A model generated the notes under the pieces. It was not told where the DNA came from. It ran no database searches and was given only the letters and a program-made list of their open reading frames with translations. A program made the position numbers and the translations under genes. A DNA stretch of 64,000 bases from positions 248,001 to 312,000 of the forward strand of contig NZ_JABTTE010000001.1 of the NCBI RefSeq assembly GCF_013303125.1. The letters are read 5' to 3'. This document shows positions 7,835 to 16,869 of this stretch, piece by piece. The stretch comes from Calidifontibacillus erzurumensis. GTDB lineage: Bacteria; Bacillota; Bacilli; Bacillales; Bacillaceae_J. The number at the start of each line of letters is the position of its first letter. The stretch's first letter is position 1.

Positions 7835-10026
7835 CGAGGAAACCAGACTTTACTAAAATTCCCTACCAAGCAGAACCGACAAACATCGATGTAGATGCTT
7901 GGAAAAAACAAGTTGAAACGATCATTGACGGTTCTTTTGATGATTTGCTTTTTCAAACAAATGAACAAATTAAAATAAAGCCTGTTTATGCGAAAGAAGA
8001 TATTCAAAATCATAATTATATGGATTATATGCCTGGTATTCCTCCTTATTTAAGGGGACCATATCCGACGATGTATGTCGTACGCCCTTGGACGGTGCGA
8101 CAATATGCAGGTTTTTCAACAGCGGAGGAGAGCAACGCATTTTATCGGAGAAATTTAGCTGCCGGACAGAAAGGATTATCTGTTGCTTTTGACCTTGCAA
8201 CACACCGCGGCTATGATTCAGACCATCCGCGTGTTGTTGGTGATGTCGGTAAAGCAGGTGTTGCCATTGATTCTATTTTAGATATGAAAATTTTATTTGA
8301 CGGGATTCCATTGGATCAAATGTCTGTATCAATGACGATGAATGGAGCCGTTTTACCGATTATGGCTTTCTACATTGTTACTGCCGAGGAACAAGGAGTA
8401 AAACCTGAACAGTTGTCTGGTACTATTCAAAACGATATCTTAAAAGAATATATGGTGCGTAATACGTATATTTATCCACCAGAAATGTCCATGAAAATCA
8501 TTGCTGATATTTTTGAATATACATCAAAATACATGCCTAAATTTAATTCAATCAGTATTTCAGGATACCATATGCAAGAAGCTGGTGCACCAGCTGATAT
8601 CGAGCTTGCTTATACGCTTGCAGATGGTCTTGAGTATGTGCGTACTGGTTTAAAAGCCGGAATTGATATTGATAAATTTGCGCCGCGTTTGTCATTCTTC
8701 TGGGCAATCGGCATGAACTATTTCATGGAAGTCGCAAAAATGAGAGCTGCCCGTATCATTTGGGCGAAATTGATGAAGCAGTTTAATCCTAAAGATGAAA
8801 AATCATTGGCGCTTAGAACACATTCACAAACATCTGGTTGGAGCTTAACTGAACAAGATCCGTTCAATAACGTCGTTCGTACGTGTATTGAGGCAATGGC
8901 TGCGGCACTTGGTCATACTCAGTCGCTCCATACGAACGCACTTGATGAAGCTATTGCATTGCCAACTGATTTTTCAGCAAGAATAGCTCGCAATACGCAA
9001 TTATATTTGCAAGATGAAACAGGCATTTGTAATGTCATTGACCCATGGGCTGGCTCATATTATGTTGAATACTTAACTGGTAAATTAATTGAGAGAGCAT
9101 GGGGTCATATCGAAGAAATTGAAAAACTAGGCGGTATGGCGAAAGCAATCGAAACTGGCTTGCCAAAAATGCGGATTGAAGAAGCTTCAGCACGGAGGCA
9201 AGCACGAATTGATTCTGGAGCAGAATCAATTATTGGTGTTAATAAATATCGTTTGGACAAGGAGGAGCCAATCGAAATATTGGAAGTTGATAATACTCTT
9301 GTTCGCGAGCAGCAAATCGAGCGGTTAAAAGAATTGCGGGCAAATCGAGATGAAGCACGCGTTCAAGCTGCGCTTAATGCGATTACGAAAGCAGCTGAAA
9401 CAGGAGAAGGAAACTTATTAGAATTGTCTGTTGAAGCAGCAAGAGCCCGTGCATCATTAGGTGAAATTTCTTCAGCGATTGAAAAAGTTTCCGGTCGCCA
9501 TAGAGCGGTCATCCATTCAATTAGCGGTGTTTATTCATCTGAGTTTACCAATGAGGAAGTCATTGAGCGCGTTAAACAAATGACAGATGAATTTGCTGAG
9601 AAAGAAGGCCGTAGACCACGGATCATGATTGCGAAAATGGGACAAGATGGACATGACCGTGGCGCCAAAGTTATTGCAACGGCATTTGCTGATATGGGAT
9701 TTGATGTAGACATCGGTCCTTTATTCCAAACTCCTGAAGAAACAGCACAGCAAGCTGTTGAAAACGATGTTCACGTCATCGGAATGAGTTCTCTGGCAGC
9801 TGGTCATAAAACATTGTTGCCGCAATTAATTGATGAATTGAAAAAGCTTGGACGTGAAGATATTATCGTTGTTGTGGGTGGCGTTATCCCTGCTCAAGAC
9901 TACGATTATTTAAGAGAACATGGAGCCTCTGCGATCTTCGGTCCAGGAACAGTAATTCCTGTTGCTGCTCAAAAGGTTATGGAAGAAATTAACCGCCGCT
10001 TTGGTGATTCTGAGGACGTGTTTTAA
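7831..10026 (+). CDS. mutB: Methylmalonyl-CoA mutase large (alpha, catalytic) subunit
   Basis: This is the catalytic subunit of the adenosylcobalamin-dependent mutase. The N-terminal barrel contains the substrate segment [19 protein letters not shown] and [17 protein letters not shown]. The C-terminal cobalamin domain carries the base-off/His-on motif D606-x-H608-x2-G611, followed by GMSSLAAGH and VVVGGVIP. The length of 731 residues is typical. It overlaps mutA by four bases and is followed after three bases by meaB, the usual operon. Its role here is to carry propionyl-CoA carbon from branched-chain or odd-chain substrates into succinyl-CoA. Confidence 0.96.
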   Translation: MTRKPDFTKIPYQAEPTNIDVDAWKKQVETIIDGSFDDLLFQTNEQIKIKPVYAKEDIQNHNYMDYMPGIPPYLRGPYPTMYVVRPWTVRQYAGFSTAEESNAFYRRNLAAGQKGLSVAFDLATHRGYDSDHPRVVGDVGKAGVAIDSILDMKILFDGIPLDQMSVSMTMNGAVLPIMAFYIVTAEEQGVKPEQLSGTIQNDILKEYMVRNTYIYPPEMSMKIIADIFEYTSKYMPKFNSISISGYHMQEAGAPADIELAYTLADGLEYVRTGLKAGIDIDKFAPRLSFFWAIGMNYFMEVAKMRAARIIWAKLMKQFNPKDEKSLALRTHSQTSGWSLTEQDPFNNVVRTCIEAMAAALGHTQSLHTNALDEAIALPTDFSARIARNTQLYLQDETGICNVIDPWAGSYYVEYLTGKLIERAWGHIEEIEKLGGMAKAIETGLPKMRIEEASARRQARIDSGAESIIGVNKYRLDKEEPIEILEVDNTLVREQQIERLKELRANRDEARVQAALNAITKAAETGEGNLLELSVEAARARASLGEISSAIEKVSGRHRAVIHSISGVYSSEFTNEEVIERVKQMTDEFAEKEGRRPRIMIAKMGQDGHDRGAKVIATAFADMGFDVDIGPLFQTPEETAQQAVENDVHVIGMSSLAAGHKTLLPQLIDELKKLGREDIIVVVGGVIPAQDYDYLREHGASAIFGPGTVIPVAAQKVMEEINRRFGDSEDVF

Positions 10027-10029
10027 TTA

Positions 10030-11154
10030 ATGGAGAATAAAAACAGACCGGAATGGGTTCCGGAAAATGCGGACAAAGGTTTTGCCACAAATATAATGAG
10101 AGGCGTCGAAGGTGGGCATGATGGGATGGAGAGTAGTCAGCCTATAACCAACTTTCGAGCGGGCGCTAGGAAAGGATATTCACTAGATGAAATCGTCGAT
10201 GGTATTTTAAAAAATGACCGTGTTATTTTAGCTCGTGCTATAACCCTTGTAGAAAGCAATGCACCGAAACATATCGAAAAAGCACAGCAAATTTTAAATC
10301 GTATACTTCCTTACACCGGTAATTCGCTCCGAATAGGCATTACCGGTGTTCCCGGTGCAGGGAAAAGCACATTTATCGAAGCTTTAGGAAGTTTTTTATG
10401 TAATAAGGGACATCGGGTAGCCGTTTTAGCTGTAGACCCGTCAAGTAGCATTACAGGAGGCAGTATTCTAGGAGATAAAACAAGGATGGAAAAACTATCA
10501 CGGGATAAGCGGGCTTTTATTCGCCCATCTCCATCAGGTGGTACGCTTGGCGGTGTCAACCGCAAAACGAGAGAGACAATGCTACTATGTGAAGCCGCCG
10601 GTTATGATGTTATATTAATAGAAACGATCGGCGTCGGACAAAGTGAAGTTGTCGTTCGATCGATGGTCGATCTTTTTGCCTTGCTAGTTTTAACAGGTGC
10701 AGGTGATGAGCTGCAAGGCATGAAAAAAGGCGTTATGGAATTAGCTGATTTAATTATCGTTAATAAAGCTGACGGAGATAACGAACAAAAAGCAATGGTT
10801 GCCAAAGACGAATATAACCGTATTGTTCATTATTTGCGACCTGCTACAGAAGGTTGGCAAACCAAAGCATTAACATGCTCAGCCTATTATGAAAAAGGTA
10901 TCGATCGTATATGGGAAGAAATGCAAAACTTTGAAAAGAATACAAAAGCTTCAGGTGTGTTTCAAAAAAGACGTGCTTCCCAAATTAAAGATTGGATTTA
11001 TTCTATGATTAAAGATGAGCTGGAACAGAAATTTTTTAATCATCCACAAGTGAAAAAAGTGTTGCCGGAAATTGAAAAAGAAGTGGTGGAAGGCAGGCAG
11101 CCTGTCACCCAAGCTGTTCAATATTTGTTTGAGCAGTATGAAAAGCGGGAATAA
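10030..11154 (+). CDS. meaB: MeaB, GTPase chaperone of methylmalonyl-CoA mutase
   Basis: This G3E-family P-loop GTPase gates loading of adenosylcobalamin onto the mutase and protects it from inactivation. Walker A is GVPGAGKST at residues 106-114. DPSSS and the switch/Walker B region LIETIGVGQSE follow, then the guanine-specificity motif NKAD. The 374 residues match the family. Start choice: the ATG three bases after mutB has only a weak ribosome site, but the N-terminal RPEWVP stretch looks family-like and coupling to mutB is plausible. A terminator follows directly. Confidence 0.93.
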   Translation: MENKNRPEWVPENADKGFATNIMRGVEGGHDGMESSQPITNFRAGARKGYSLDEIVDGILKNDRVILARAITLVESNAPKHIEKAQQILNRILPYTGNSLRIGITGVPGAGKSTFIEALGSFLCNKGHRVAVLAVDPSSSITGGSILGDKTRMEKLSRDKRAFIRPSPSGGTLGGVNRKTRETMLLCEAAGYDVILIETIGVGQSEVVVRSMVDLFALLVLTGAGDELQGMKKGVMELADLIIVNKADGDNEQKAMVAKDEYNRIVHYLRPATEGWQTKALTCSAYYEKGIDRIWEEMQNFEKNTKASGVFQKRRASQIKDWIYSMIKDELEQKFFNHPQVKKVLPEIEKEVVEGRQPVTQAVQYLFEQYEKRE

Positions 11155-11158
11155 ATAG

Positions 11159-11197
11159 AAAAAGGGCATGGTGAGTTGAGTTCACCAGCCCTTTTTA
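11159..11197 (+). terminator. Terminator of mutAB-meaB
   Basis: AAAGGGC with TGGTGA pairs with TCACCA-GCCCTTT through one bulged base, followed by Ts. Confidence 0.85.
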
Positions 11198-11206
11198 ATG
11201 TTCTCA

Positions 11207-11273
11207 GAAGGTGAGAGATGGGGGTGCCTCACCTTCAAAATCTAGGGAGTCTAGGGGTATGGGGCCTAGATTT
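11207..11273. repeat. Two tandem 9-bp hairpins with G-rich loops
   Basis: GAAGGTGAG (11207-11215) pairs with CTCACCTTC (11228-11236). AAATCTAGG (11238-11246) pairs with CCTAGATTT (11265-11273). Both stems are perfect, both loops contain GGGG runs, and the hairpins are one base apart. They lie beyond the meaB terminator and about 150 bases before brxB. They could be a small RNA, an attenuator-like element or a dispersed repeat; no function is assigned. Confidence 0.6.
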
Positions 11274-11424
11274 ATTATTATAGTTCCCAATTTTGAACTG
11301 AAATAAACATAAAAATTTAAAAATATTAAAATATATTTCTACTATAACATATCTAATCATTTGCGTTAACCTGTTTAAATTGGTAGTATTATCTATATGA
11401 CTTGTTCAATTAAGGAGTGAAAAC

Positions 11425-11856
11425 ATGGATTTTCAAATGTTTATGAATGATATTGTAGATCAAGCAAGAAAGGAAGCCGAAGCTGCAGGGTTTGAACAAT
11501 TGCGGACACCAGAAGAAGTCGAAGACGCTTTTAAACGCCCTGGCACTACACTTGTATTAGTAAATTCAGTATGTGGTTGTGCGGGAGGAATCGCACGTCC
11601 GGCAGCTGCACATGCTATTCATTATGATAAAGTACCTAATCATATGGTAACTGTTTTTGCTGGTCAAGACCGTGAAGCAACAGAAAAAGCACGTGAATAT
11701 TTTGTAGGGTTTCCTCCATCTTCACCTTCGTTTGCATTAATGAAGGACGGGAAATGTGTCGCTATGCTTCATCGCCATGATATTGAAGGTTCAGAACAAA
11801 TTGAAGTGGTGCAAAAGCTGCAAGGATTATTTGAAAAATATTGCGATGAAATATAA
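11425..11856 (+). CDS. brxB: Bacilliredoxin BrxB (YqiW family)
   Basis: This small thioredoxin-like protein removes bacillithiol from S-bacillithiolated proteins after oxidative stress. The signature CGC sits at Cys50-Gly-Cys52 (SVCGCAGG), followed by the family-typical PAAAHA and [14 protein letters not shown] stretches. At 143 residues it has the usual length. The ATG follows AAGGAG with good spacing. It stands alone between two terminators, at the position of yqiW in B. subtilis, where it also neighbours the arginine transporter genes. Confidence 0.93.
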   Translation: MDFQMFMNDIVDQARKEAEAAGFEQLRTPEEVEDAFKRPGTTLVLVNSVCGCAGGIARPAAAHAIHYDKVPNHMVTVFAGQDREATEKAREYFVGFPPSSPSFALMKDGKCVAMLHRHDIEGSEQIEVVQKLQGLFEKYCDEI

Positions 11857-11866
11857 AATAAAAGTA

Positions 11867-11893
11867 GACCGGGCTTTGCCCGGCTCATTTTTG
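11867..11893 (+). terminator. Terminator of brxB
   Basis: CCGGGC-TTT-GCCCGG perfect stem with a short T-rich tail (CTCATTTTTG). Confidence 0.8.
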
Positions 11894-11940
11894 TACAGCG
11901 CTTTTTAAGATTTGCATCAGCAATTCTTTTTAACAAAAAT

Positions 11941-11954
11941 TGTAAGCGCTTTAA
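11941..11954 (+). promoter_or_regulatory. cre-like site upstream of artP
   Basis: TGTAAGCGCTTTAA matches the CcpA consensus except near the last bases. A weaker AGCGCT core lies at 11897-11902, and a CodY-like sequence with 11 of 15 matches lies at 11996-12010. The remaining ~300 bases between brxB and artP are A/T-rich with no gene. Confidence 0.45.
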
Positions 11955-12154
11955 ATGAAATTCAATTTAATTTTGAATGCTTTGTACAACCTTGAATTAT
12001 TCTGAAATATTCTTATATTAAAATTTATTTGTTTACTATTGCTTCATGATTATTTCATGGTACAATACAAACGTATAAATATGAAATGAAGTTCATATAT
12101 ATTTAAATTTATAGCAAAATATTGTATAGAAATGTACATAAAGGAGGAAATTTT

Positions 12155-12961
12155 TTGAAAAAGTTATTTTCTTTCGCGTTGGTTTCAATTTTATTAGTTG
12201 GACTTTTAGCTGCTTGTGGACAAGGTGGAGCTGGTACGGAACAAACAGCTGATAACAATGGAGAAAACAAGGAAGAGAAAAAAGTTCTCATCATGGGAAC
12301 TTCTGCAGATTATCCGCCATTTGAATATGTAGATACTGCTAAAGGAGAAGAAATTATTGGCTTCGATGTAGACTTGGCAAAAGCGATTACAGAAAAGCTT
12401 GGTTATGATTTAGAAGTGAAAGATATAGAATTTTCCGGTTTAATTGAAGCATTAAAAAGCGGAAAAGTGGATATTGTTCTTGCCGGCATGACTCCAACTG
12501 AAGAACGGAAGCAAAGCGTTGATTTTTCAGATATTTATTATACAGCAAACCATATGATTGTTTCGAAAAAAGACAGCGGTATTCAATCCGTTGAAGATTT
12601 AGAAGGAAAAACAGTGGGCGTTCAGCTTGGATCAATCCAGGAAGAAAAAGCAAATGAAATTAAAGAAACGATCAACATTAAAATTGAAAGCCGCAACCGA
12701 GTTCCAGAACTAATTCAAGAAATTAAAGCTGGTCGTTTTGATGCAGCCATTATCGAAGATACTGTGGCTAAAGGGTATTTAGATAATAATGCAGATTTAG
12801 TCGGCTTTACAATGGTAAATGAAGAAGAAGCTGGAAGTGCCGTTGCTTTTCCAAAAGGAAACGAAGAATTGGTAACTCAATTTAATGAAATAATCAAAGA
12901 AATGAAAGAAAATGGTGAAATGGAAGCTTTAATTAATAAATGGTTTGGCGGAAATGAATAA
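12155..12961 (+). CDS. artP: Arginine/amino-acid ABC transporter, substrate-binding lipoprotein
   Basis: This extracellular solute-binding protein of family 3 delivers a polar amino acid, probably arginine by homology to B. subtilis YqiX/ArtP. The TTG at 12155 is chosen because AAGGAGG lies eight bases ahead and it gives a proper lipoprotein signal peptide: KK, a hydrophobic run and the lipobox LLAAC, so the mature protein is lipid-anchored at the Cys. Typical blocks follow: GTSADYPPFEY, GFDVDLAKAI, LAGMTPTEERK, and GKTVGVQLGS. It is separated from the permease gene by a hairpin, which would allow more binding protein than membrane subunits. Confidence 0.92.
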   Translation: MKKLFSFALVSILLVGLLAACGQGGAGTEQTADNNGENKEEKKVLIMGTSADYPPFEYVDTAKGEEIIGFDVDLAKAITEKLGYDLEVKDIEFSGLIEALKSGKVDIVLAGMTPTEERKQSVDFSDIYYTANHMIVSKKDSGIQSVEDLEGKTVGVQLGSIQEEKANEIKETINIKIESRNRVPELIQEIKAGRFDAAIIEDTVAKGYLDNNADLVGFTMVNEEEAGSAVAFPKGNEELVTQFNEIIKEMKENGEMEALINKWFGGNE

Positions 12962-12966
12962 TGAAA

Positions 12967-13002
12967 AAAAGCGGCGAAGCGGGTGTTTTGCCGCTTTTCT
13001 TT
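12967..13002 (+). terminator. Hairpin/partial terminator between artP and artQ
   Basis: AAAAGCGGC and GCCGCTTTT form a perfect 9-bp stem followed by CTTT. The T tail is modest, so partial read-through into artQ is likely, a common arrangement in binding-protein operons. Confidence 0.75.
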
Positions 13003-13055
13003 AGTTGAATGAATTGAATGAGCCATTTGATGTGGCAAGAAATGGGGGGCTTTTT

Positions 13056-13709
13056 TTGGATTTTGGACCAATAATACCTTCAATTCCTTATATTTTAAAA
13101 GGGATTGGGGTTACAATACAAATTGTTGCGGTATCTGCTTTGTTAGGATTTTTCCTTGGTATCATTTTAAGTTTGTTCAAGATATCAAGAATAAAAGCTT
13201 TGCAATGGTTTGGCGATGCTTATACGTCAATCTTTCGAGGAACGCCTTTAATCTTACAACTAATGATTATTTATTACGGTTTGCCGCAAATCATTGGCTA
13301 TGAAATTTCGGCGTATATGGCATCCATCATGGCATTTGGATTAAATTCCGGCGCTTATGTTTCAGAGGTTATTCGTGCTGGAATAGAAGCGATCGATAAA
13401 GGGCAGCGAGAGGCTGCAATGGCGCTCGGCGTTCCGTATGGGCAAATGATGAAAGATATTATTTTGCCGCAAGCTTTAAAAAATATTTTGCCTGCTCTAA
13501 TGAACGAATTTATTACATTGACAAAAGAGTCAGCGCTTGTATCGGTAATCGGCGTATTGGATATTATGAGACGTTCTTACATCGTCGGTGGCGAACATTA
13601 TTCATTCTTCCCGCCGATGCTGGTTGCTGGTGTGATCTATTATCTGATGGTTATGGGGCTAACTCTTCTTGGAAAGGCACTGGAGAGGAGAATGAAGCGC
13701 AGTGATTAA
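13056..13709 (+). CDS. artQ: Arginine/amino-acid ABC transporter permease
   Basis: This is the membrane subunit of the amino acid importer, HisM/HEQRo type. The TTG at 13056 sits seven bases after GGGGGG and gives the family-like N-terminus [19 protein letters not shown]; an upstream TTG at 13005 is possible but has no ribosome site. Several hydrophobic helices are visible. The EAA loop that docks the ATPase is [23 protein letters not shown], in part. The gene overlaps artR by eight bases. B. subtilis counterpart: YqiY. Confidence 0.9.
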   Translation: MDFGPIIPSIPYILKGIGVTIQIVAVSALLGFFLGIILSLFKISRIKALQWFGDAYTSIFRGTPLILQLMIIYYGLPQIIGYEISAYMASIMAFGLNSGAYVSEVIRAGIEAIDKGQREAAMALGVPYGQMMKDIILPQALKNILPALMNEFITLTKESALVSVIGVLDIMRRSYIVGGEHYSFFPPMLVAGVIYYLMVMGLTLLGKALERRMKRSD

Positions 13710-14424
13710 AGTTGAAAATTTGCACAAAACATTCGGAAGGCTTGAAGTTCTAAAGGGTATTACAACAACCATTGATGATGGGGCAGTCGTTGCGATTATC
13801 GGTCCTTCTGGGTCAGGGAAGTCGACTTTTTTAAGATGTTTGAATAAATTGGAAGAGCCTACAGAAGGAAGAATTTGGATCGGGGAAGATGAAATTACCG
13901 ATCCGAAAACAAATATTATGAAAGTTAGACAAAGAATCGGCATGGTCTTTCAACATTTTCATCTATTCCCACATATGACGGTCCTAGAAAATTTAACATA
14001 TGCACCAATTAAAGTAAAAGGAATGCCAAAAGCTGAGGCAGAAAAAAAAGCGAGAGACCTTTTAGATAAAGTAGGACTTTTAAATAAAGCAAATGAATAC
14101 CCAAATCGTTTATCAGGCGGACAAAAACAAAGGGTTGCCATCGCAAGAGCTCTTGCAATGGAACCGGAAGCAATGTTATTTGATGAGCCGACATCAGCGC
14201 TTGATCCTGAAATGGTCAAAGAAGTGCTCGATGTTATGAAATCTTTAGCCCATACAGGAATGACAATGGCGATTGTTACCCATGAAATGGGTTTTGCCCG
14301 CGAAGTGGCCGACCGTGTGTTATTCTTGGATGAAGGCGTCCTTGTTGAAGATGCTCCACCAAATGAATTTTTTACAAATCCGAAATCAGCGCGGGCAAAA
14401 GCATTTTTAGAAAAAGTATTATAG
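13702..14424 (+). CDS. artR: Arginine/amino-acid ABC transporter ATP-binding protein
   Basis: This ATPase powers the importer. Visible motifs are Walker [11 protein letters not shown]-loop [12 protein letters not shown], signature LSGGQKQR, Walker [13 protein letters not shown] and the switch histidine in VTHEMGFA. The 240 residues are normal. Translation starts at GTG inside the end of artQ, suggesting coupling. A terminator follows immediately. The substrate is inferred from synteny with yqiXYZ. Confidence 0.93.
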   Translation: MIKVENLHKTFGRLEVLKGITTTIDDGAVVAIIGPSGSGKSTFLRCLNKLEEPTEGRIWIGEDEITDPKTNIMKVRQRIGMVFQHFHLFPHMTVLENLTYAPIKVKGMPKAEAEKKARDLLDKVGLLNKANEYPNRLSGGQKQRVAIARALAMEPEAMLFDEPTSALDPEMVKEVLDVMKSLAHTGMTMAIVTHEMGFAREVADRVLFLDEGVLVEDAPPNEFFTNPKSARAKAFLEKVL

Positions 14425-14457
14425 AGGGAGATGGACTTTTCCATCTCTTTTCTTTTT
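14424..14457 (+). terminator. Terminator of artPQR
   Basis: GAGATGGA and TCCATCTC form the stem, followed by TTTTCTTTTT. Confidence 0.85.
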
Positions 14458-14518
14458 GCATGAAAAATGCTATTCCGTTTCAAACTAACCTTAAATGAAA
14501 AATTGAGGATGAAGGCTA

Positions 14519-15061
14519 ATGTTCATTAAATGCTTGCTTTTTATTATGTTTTTTTCACCTTTATGGCCGATCGGTCAAAATCCAATTGTTGGAGATCCAT
14601 TTTTAATTGTAAATAAAAAGACAAATCAGCTTGCCTATATCAATGAAGGAAAAGTGCAAAAGGTTTATCCTGTGGCAACTGGAAAAGAGGATAGTTTAAC
14701 ACCTGTTGGTAAATTTACGATTACGGTGAAAGCAGTTAATCCCTATTATCGCAAGAAAAATATACCGGGAGGCGCGAAAGAAAATCCATTAGGGACAAGG
14801 TGGATCGGTTTTGATGCTGAAGGTACGGACGGCCGTATATATGGTGTCCATGGGACGAATAATCCAAATTCAATCGGCCGCTATATTACCCAAGGATGTG
14901 TTCGCATGTATAACAAAGATGTGGAAGAACTGTTTTCACAAATTCCGATTGGTACACAAATTGTTATAATATCAACCGATCTTTCATTTGAAAAGCTTGG
15001 ACAACAGTTTGGAGCCATTCCACAAGATATCCCGGAAAACTTAAAATTTTTTCTTCAATAA
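14519..15061 (+). CDS. L,D-transpeptidase (YkuD domain)
   Basis: This is a cell-wall enzyme that makes 3-3 type peptide cross-links or attaches groups to the peptidoglycan stem peptide. The 180-residue protein starts with a short hydrophobic signal-like segment. The YkuD domain begins at about residue 25 (DPFLIVNKKTNQLAYI) and contains the catalytic signature with HGTN, then SIGRYITQGCVRM with the nucleophilic cysteine. There is no LysM module, unlike YkuD itself, so the protein is a minimal type. It has its own terminator. Exact cross-linking role is not shown by the sequence. Confidence 0.88.
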   Translation: MFIKCLLFIMFFSPLWPIGQNPIVGDPFLIVNKKTNQLAYINEGKVQKVYPVATGKEDSLTPVGKFTITVKAVNPYYRKKNIPGGAKENPLGTRWIGFDAEGTDGRIYGVHGTNNPNSIGRYITQGCVRMYNKDVEELFSQIPIGTQIVIISTDLSFEKLGQQFGAIPQDIPENLKFFLQ

Positions 15062-15094
15062 TGGGTTTATTAACAAAAAAGATAAAAATTATAG

Positions 15095-15118
15095 GGATGG
15101 CGAAGTCCATCTTTTTTT
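15095..15118 (+). terminator. Terminator of the L,D-transpeptidase gene
   Basis: GATGG and CCATC form a short stem followed by seven Ts. Confidence 0.7.
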
Positions 15119-15162
15119 GTTTTATAATGGGATTAAGATAGATAGTTTTAGGGGAGAATAAA

Positions 15163-16116
15163 ATGTTCAAAATAGGTCCAAGAACATTAAAAACAGCGAT
15201 AGGAACTGTGCTAGCTATAAGTATAGCTAAGTTATTTCATTTAGATCATTATACTTCTGCAGGTATACTTACAATTTTATGTATTCAAGCCACAAAAAAG
15301 AAATCTGTTCAAACAGCAAAGGCACGATTAATTGCTGCGCTTATTGGTATTTTCTTTTCTATTTTATTTTTCAATGGGATCGGGTTTCATCCTCTCGTTT
15401 TAGGCCTTCTTTTATTGTTTTTTATTCCAGTAACGGTACGTTTTAAAGTACAAGAAGGGATGGTTACGAGTGCAGTAATAATATTACAGTTTTACAATTT
15501 GCAAGAAATGTCTGTTGAGGCAGTTTTAAATGGTATTTTCCTAGTTATTATTGGAATTGGGGTTGCCCTCCTAATGAATTTGTATATGCCTAGTGCTGAA
15601 AATAAATTGCGTGATCTTCAAAAAGAACTGGAATCGCAATATAAAATTATTTTAAAGGAAATTTCCATTTATTTAAAAGAAGGCGATCACCTTTGGGATG
15701 GAAAAGAAATTACTAATGCATACGATCTTATTCAAAAAGCGAAAACTTTGGCAATTCAGCATAAGGAAAACCGGCTATTTGGGGATGAGGATGATTTTAT
15801 TGGCTATTTTATAATGAGGGAAAAGCAGTTTGAAGTGATTGAAAGAATGTTGCCGCTTGTAACATCTCTAAAAATTTCAATGGTTCATTCTAAAATGATT
15901 GGAGATTTGATCGAAGAAATAGCTGAAGCTGTTCACTCTAAAAATACAGCAGTCGTATTTTTAGCAAAACTAGAAGATTTGCAGCGGACATTTAAGAAAA
16001 TGCCGCTGCCAAAAACACGGGAAGAATTTGAAATACGCGCATCATTATTAAACTTTTTATGGGAACTTGAAAAATATTTGAATATTAAAAGATATTTTCG
16101 GGAAAGCGATGTATGA
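15163..16116 (+). CDS. yqjA: YqjA-type membrane protein, aromatic acid exporter family (ArAE_1/DUF939)
   Basis: The N-terminal ~145 residues hold several hydrophobic helices, beginning with GPRTLKTAIGTVLAISIAKLF and the family segment ILTILCIQATKKKS. The remainder is a soluble, charged helical region with several Leu-rich stretches. The layout is that of the ArAE/FUSC-like family, to which B. subtilis YqjA belongs; transport of aromatic acids is a family name, not a demonstrated role here. ATG follows GGGGAGA. It lies convergent to prli42. Confidence 0.85.
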   Translation: MFKIGPRTLKTAIGTVLAISIAKLFHLDHYTSAGILTILCIQATKKKSVQTAKARLIAALIGIFFSILFFNGIGFHPLVLGLLLLFFIPVTVRFKVQEGMVTSAVIILQFYNLQEMSVEAVLNGIFLVIIGIGVALLMNLYMPSAENKLRDLQKELESQYKIILKEISIYLKEGDHLWDGKEITNAYDLIQKAKTLAIQHKENRLFGDEDDFIGYFIMREKQFEVIERMLPLVTSLKISMVHSKMIGDLIEEIAEAVHSKNTAVVFLAKLEDLQRTFKKMPLPKTREEFEIRASLLNFLWELEKYLNIKRYFRESDV

Positions 16117-16137
16117 ACAAAATATTGGTTATGTATA

Positions 16138-16230
16138 TTACATGAAAAAATAAATCCCAGTTAATAATGTAGTTAATAACATTGAGGCAATCATTAAATA
16201 AACCATGATCTTCATTAGTTTTCGATTCAT
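16138..16230 (-). CDS. prli42: Prli42-like stressosome-associated mini membrane protein
   Basis: A 30-residue frame (MNRKLMKIMVYLMIASMLLT, then TLLTGIYFFM) with a strong AAGAGGGGG ribosome site on the minus strand at 16238-16246. A short basic N-terminus is followed by one transmembrane helix. This matches the Prli42 family, which in Listeria anchors the stressosome to the membrane through RsbR. I recognise the family from the basic head, the YLM/LLTTL core and the hydrophobic end. It is convergent with yqjA. It is too short for most gene finders. Confidence 0.8.
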   Translation of the reverse strand: MNRKLMKIMVYLMIASMLLTTLLTGIYFFM

Positions 16231-16320
16231 CAAAAATCCCCCTCTTAATATTCTTTATTATCATTATTGTACTTATACAAATGAAGAGGAACAAGGGAGA
16301 AGCTTATGTCTTATAGAATA

Positions 16321-16365
16321 AAAAATTGTAAATTTTGTCGAATAAAATGAAAAATTGTAAATTTT
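16321..16365. repeat. Two copies of a palindromic 16-mer upstream of mce
   Basis: AAAAATTGTAAATTTT occurs at 16321-16336 and again at 16350-16365, 29 bases apart start to start. Each copy is an AAAATT-GTA-AATTTT dyad. The pair may be an operator for the mce-mmdA operon; the regulator is unknown. Confidence 0.5.
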
Positions 16366-16450
16366 TCAATGATTTGCAGGAATTCTGGAAATTAAAATCG
16401 AAATTATTAAAGTCTGACATTGGATGATGTTTCAAAAGGAGGAGAACAAA

Positions 16451-16867
16451 TTGGCCAAGAAAATCGATCATATAGGAATTGCAGTAAAATCAATTGAAGC
16501 ATCTTTGCCAATTTATACTGAACATTTAAAACTTAAATTAATGGGAATTGAGGAAGTCGAATCAGAAGGTGTAAAAGTTGCTTTTTTAAAAGTGGGCGAA
16601 TCAAAAATTGAATTGTTGGAACCTTTGCATGATGAAAGCCCAATTGCAAAATTTCTTGAAAAGAAAGGCGAAGGAATTCATCATATTGCATTAGGTGTTG
16701 ACGATATAAAAGGTCGTATTCAAGAAATTAAAGAAAAGGGTTTACGTATGATAAATGATGAGCCGAAAACAGGTGCCGGTGGCGCACAAATTGCCTTTTT
16801 GCACCCGAAATCGACTGGTGGAGTTTTATACGAATTATGTGAAAAGAAAGAGAAGGAGGAAAAATAG
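16451..16867 (+). CDS. mce: Methylmalonyl-CoA epimerase
   Basis: This vicinal-oxygen-chelate enzyme converts (S)- to (R)-methylmalonyl-CoA, linking propionyl-CoA carboxylation to MutAB. The 139-residue protein has the paired beta-alpha-beta modules with metal-ligand histidines in DHIGIAV and IHHIALGVDD, plus the acidic ligand near the end (GGVLYELCE). The TTG at 16451 is chosen because AAAGGAGGAG lies eight bases ahead. Two bases separate its stop from the start of the carboxyltransferase gene. B. subtilis counterpart: YqjC. Confidence 0.93.
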   Translation: MAKKIDHIGIAVKSIEASLPIYTEHLKLKLMGIEEVESEGVKVAFLKVGESKIELLEPLHDESPIAKFLEKKGEGIHHIALGVDDIKGRIQEIKEKGLRMINDEPKTGAGGAQIAFLHPKSTGGVLYELCEKKEKEEK

Positions 16868-16869
16868 TC

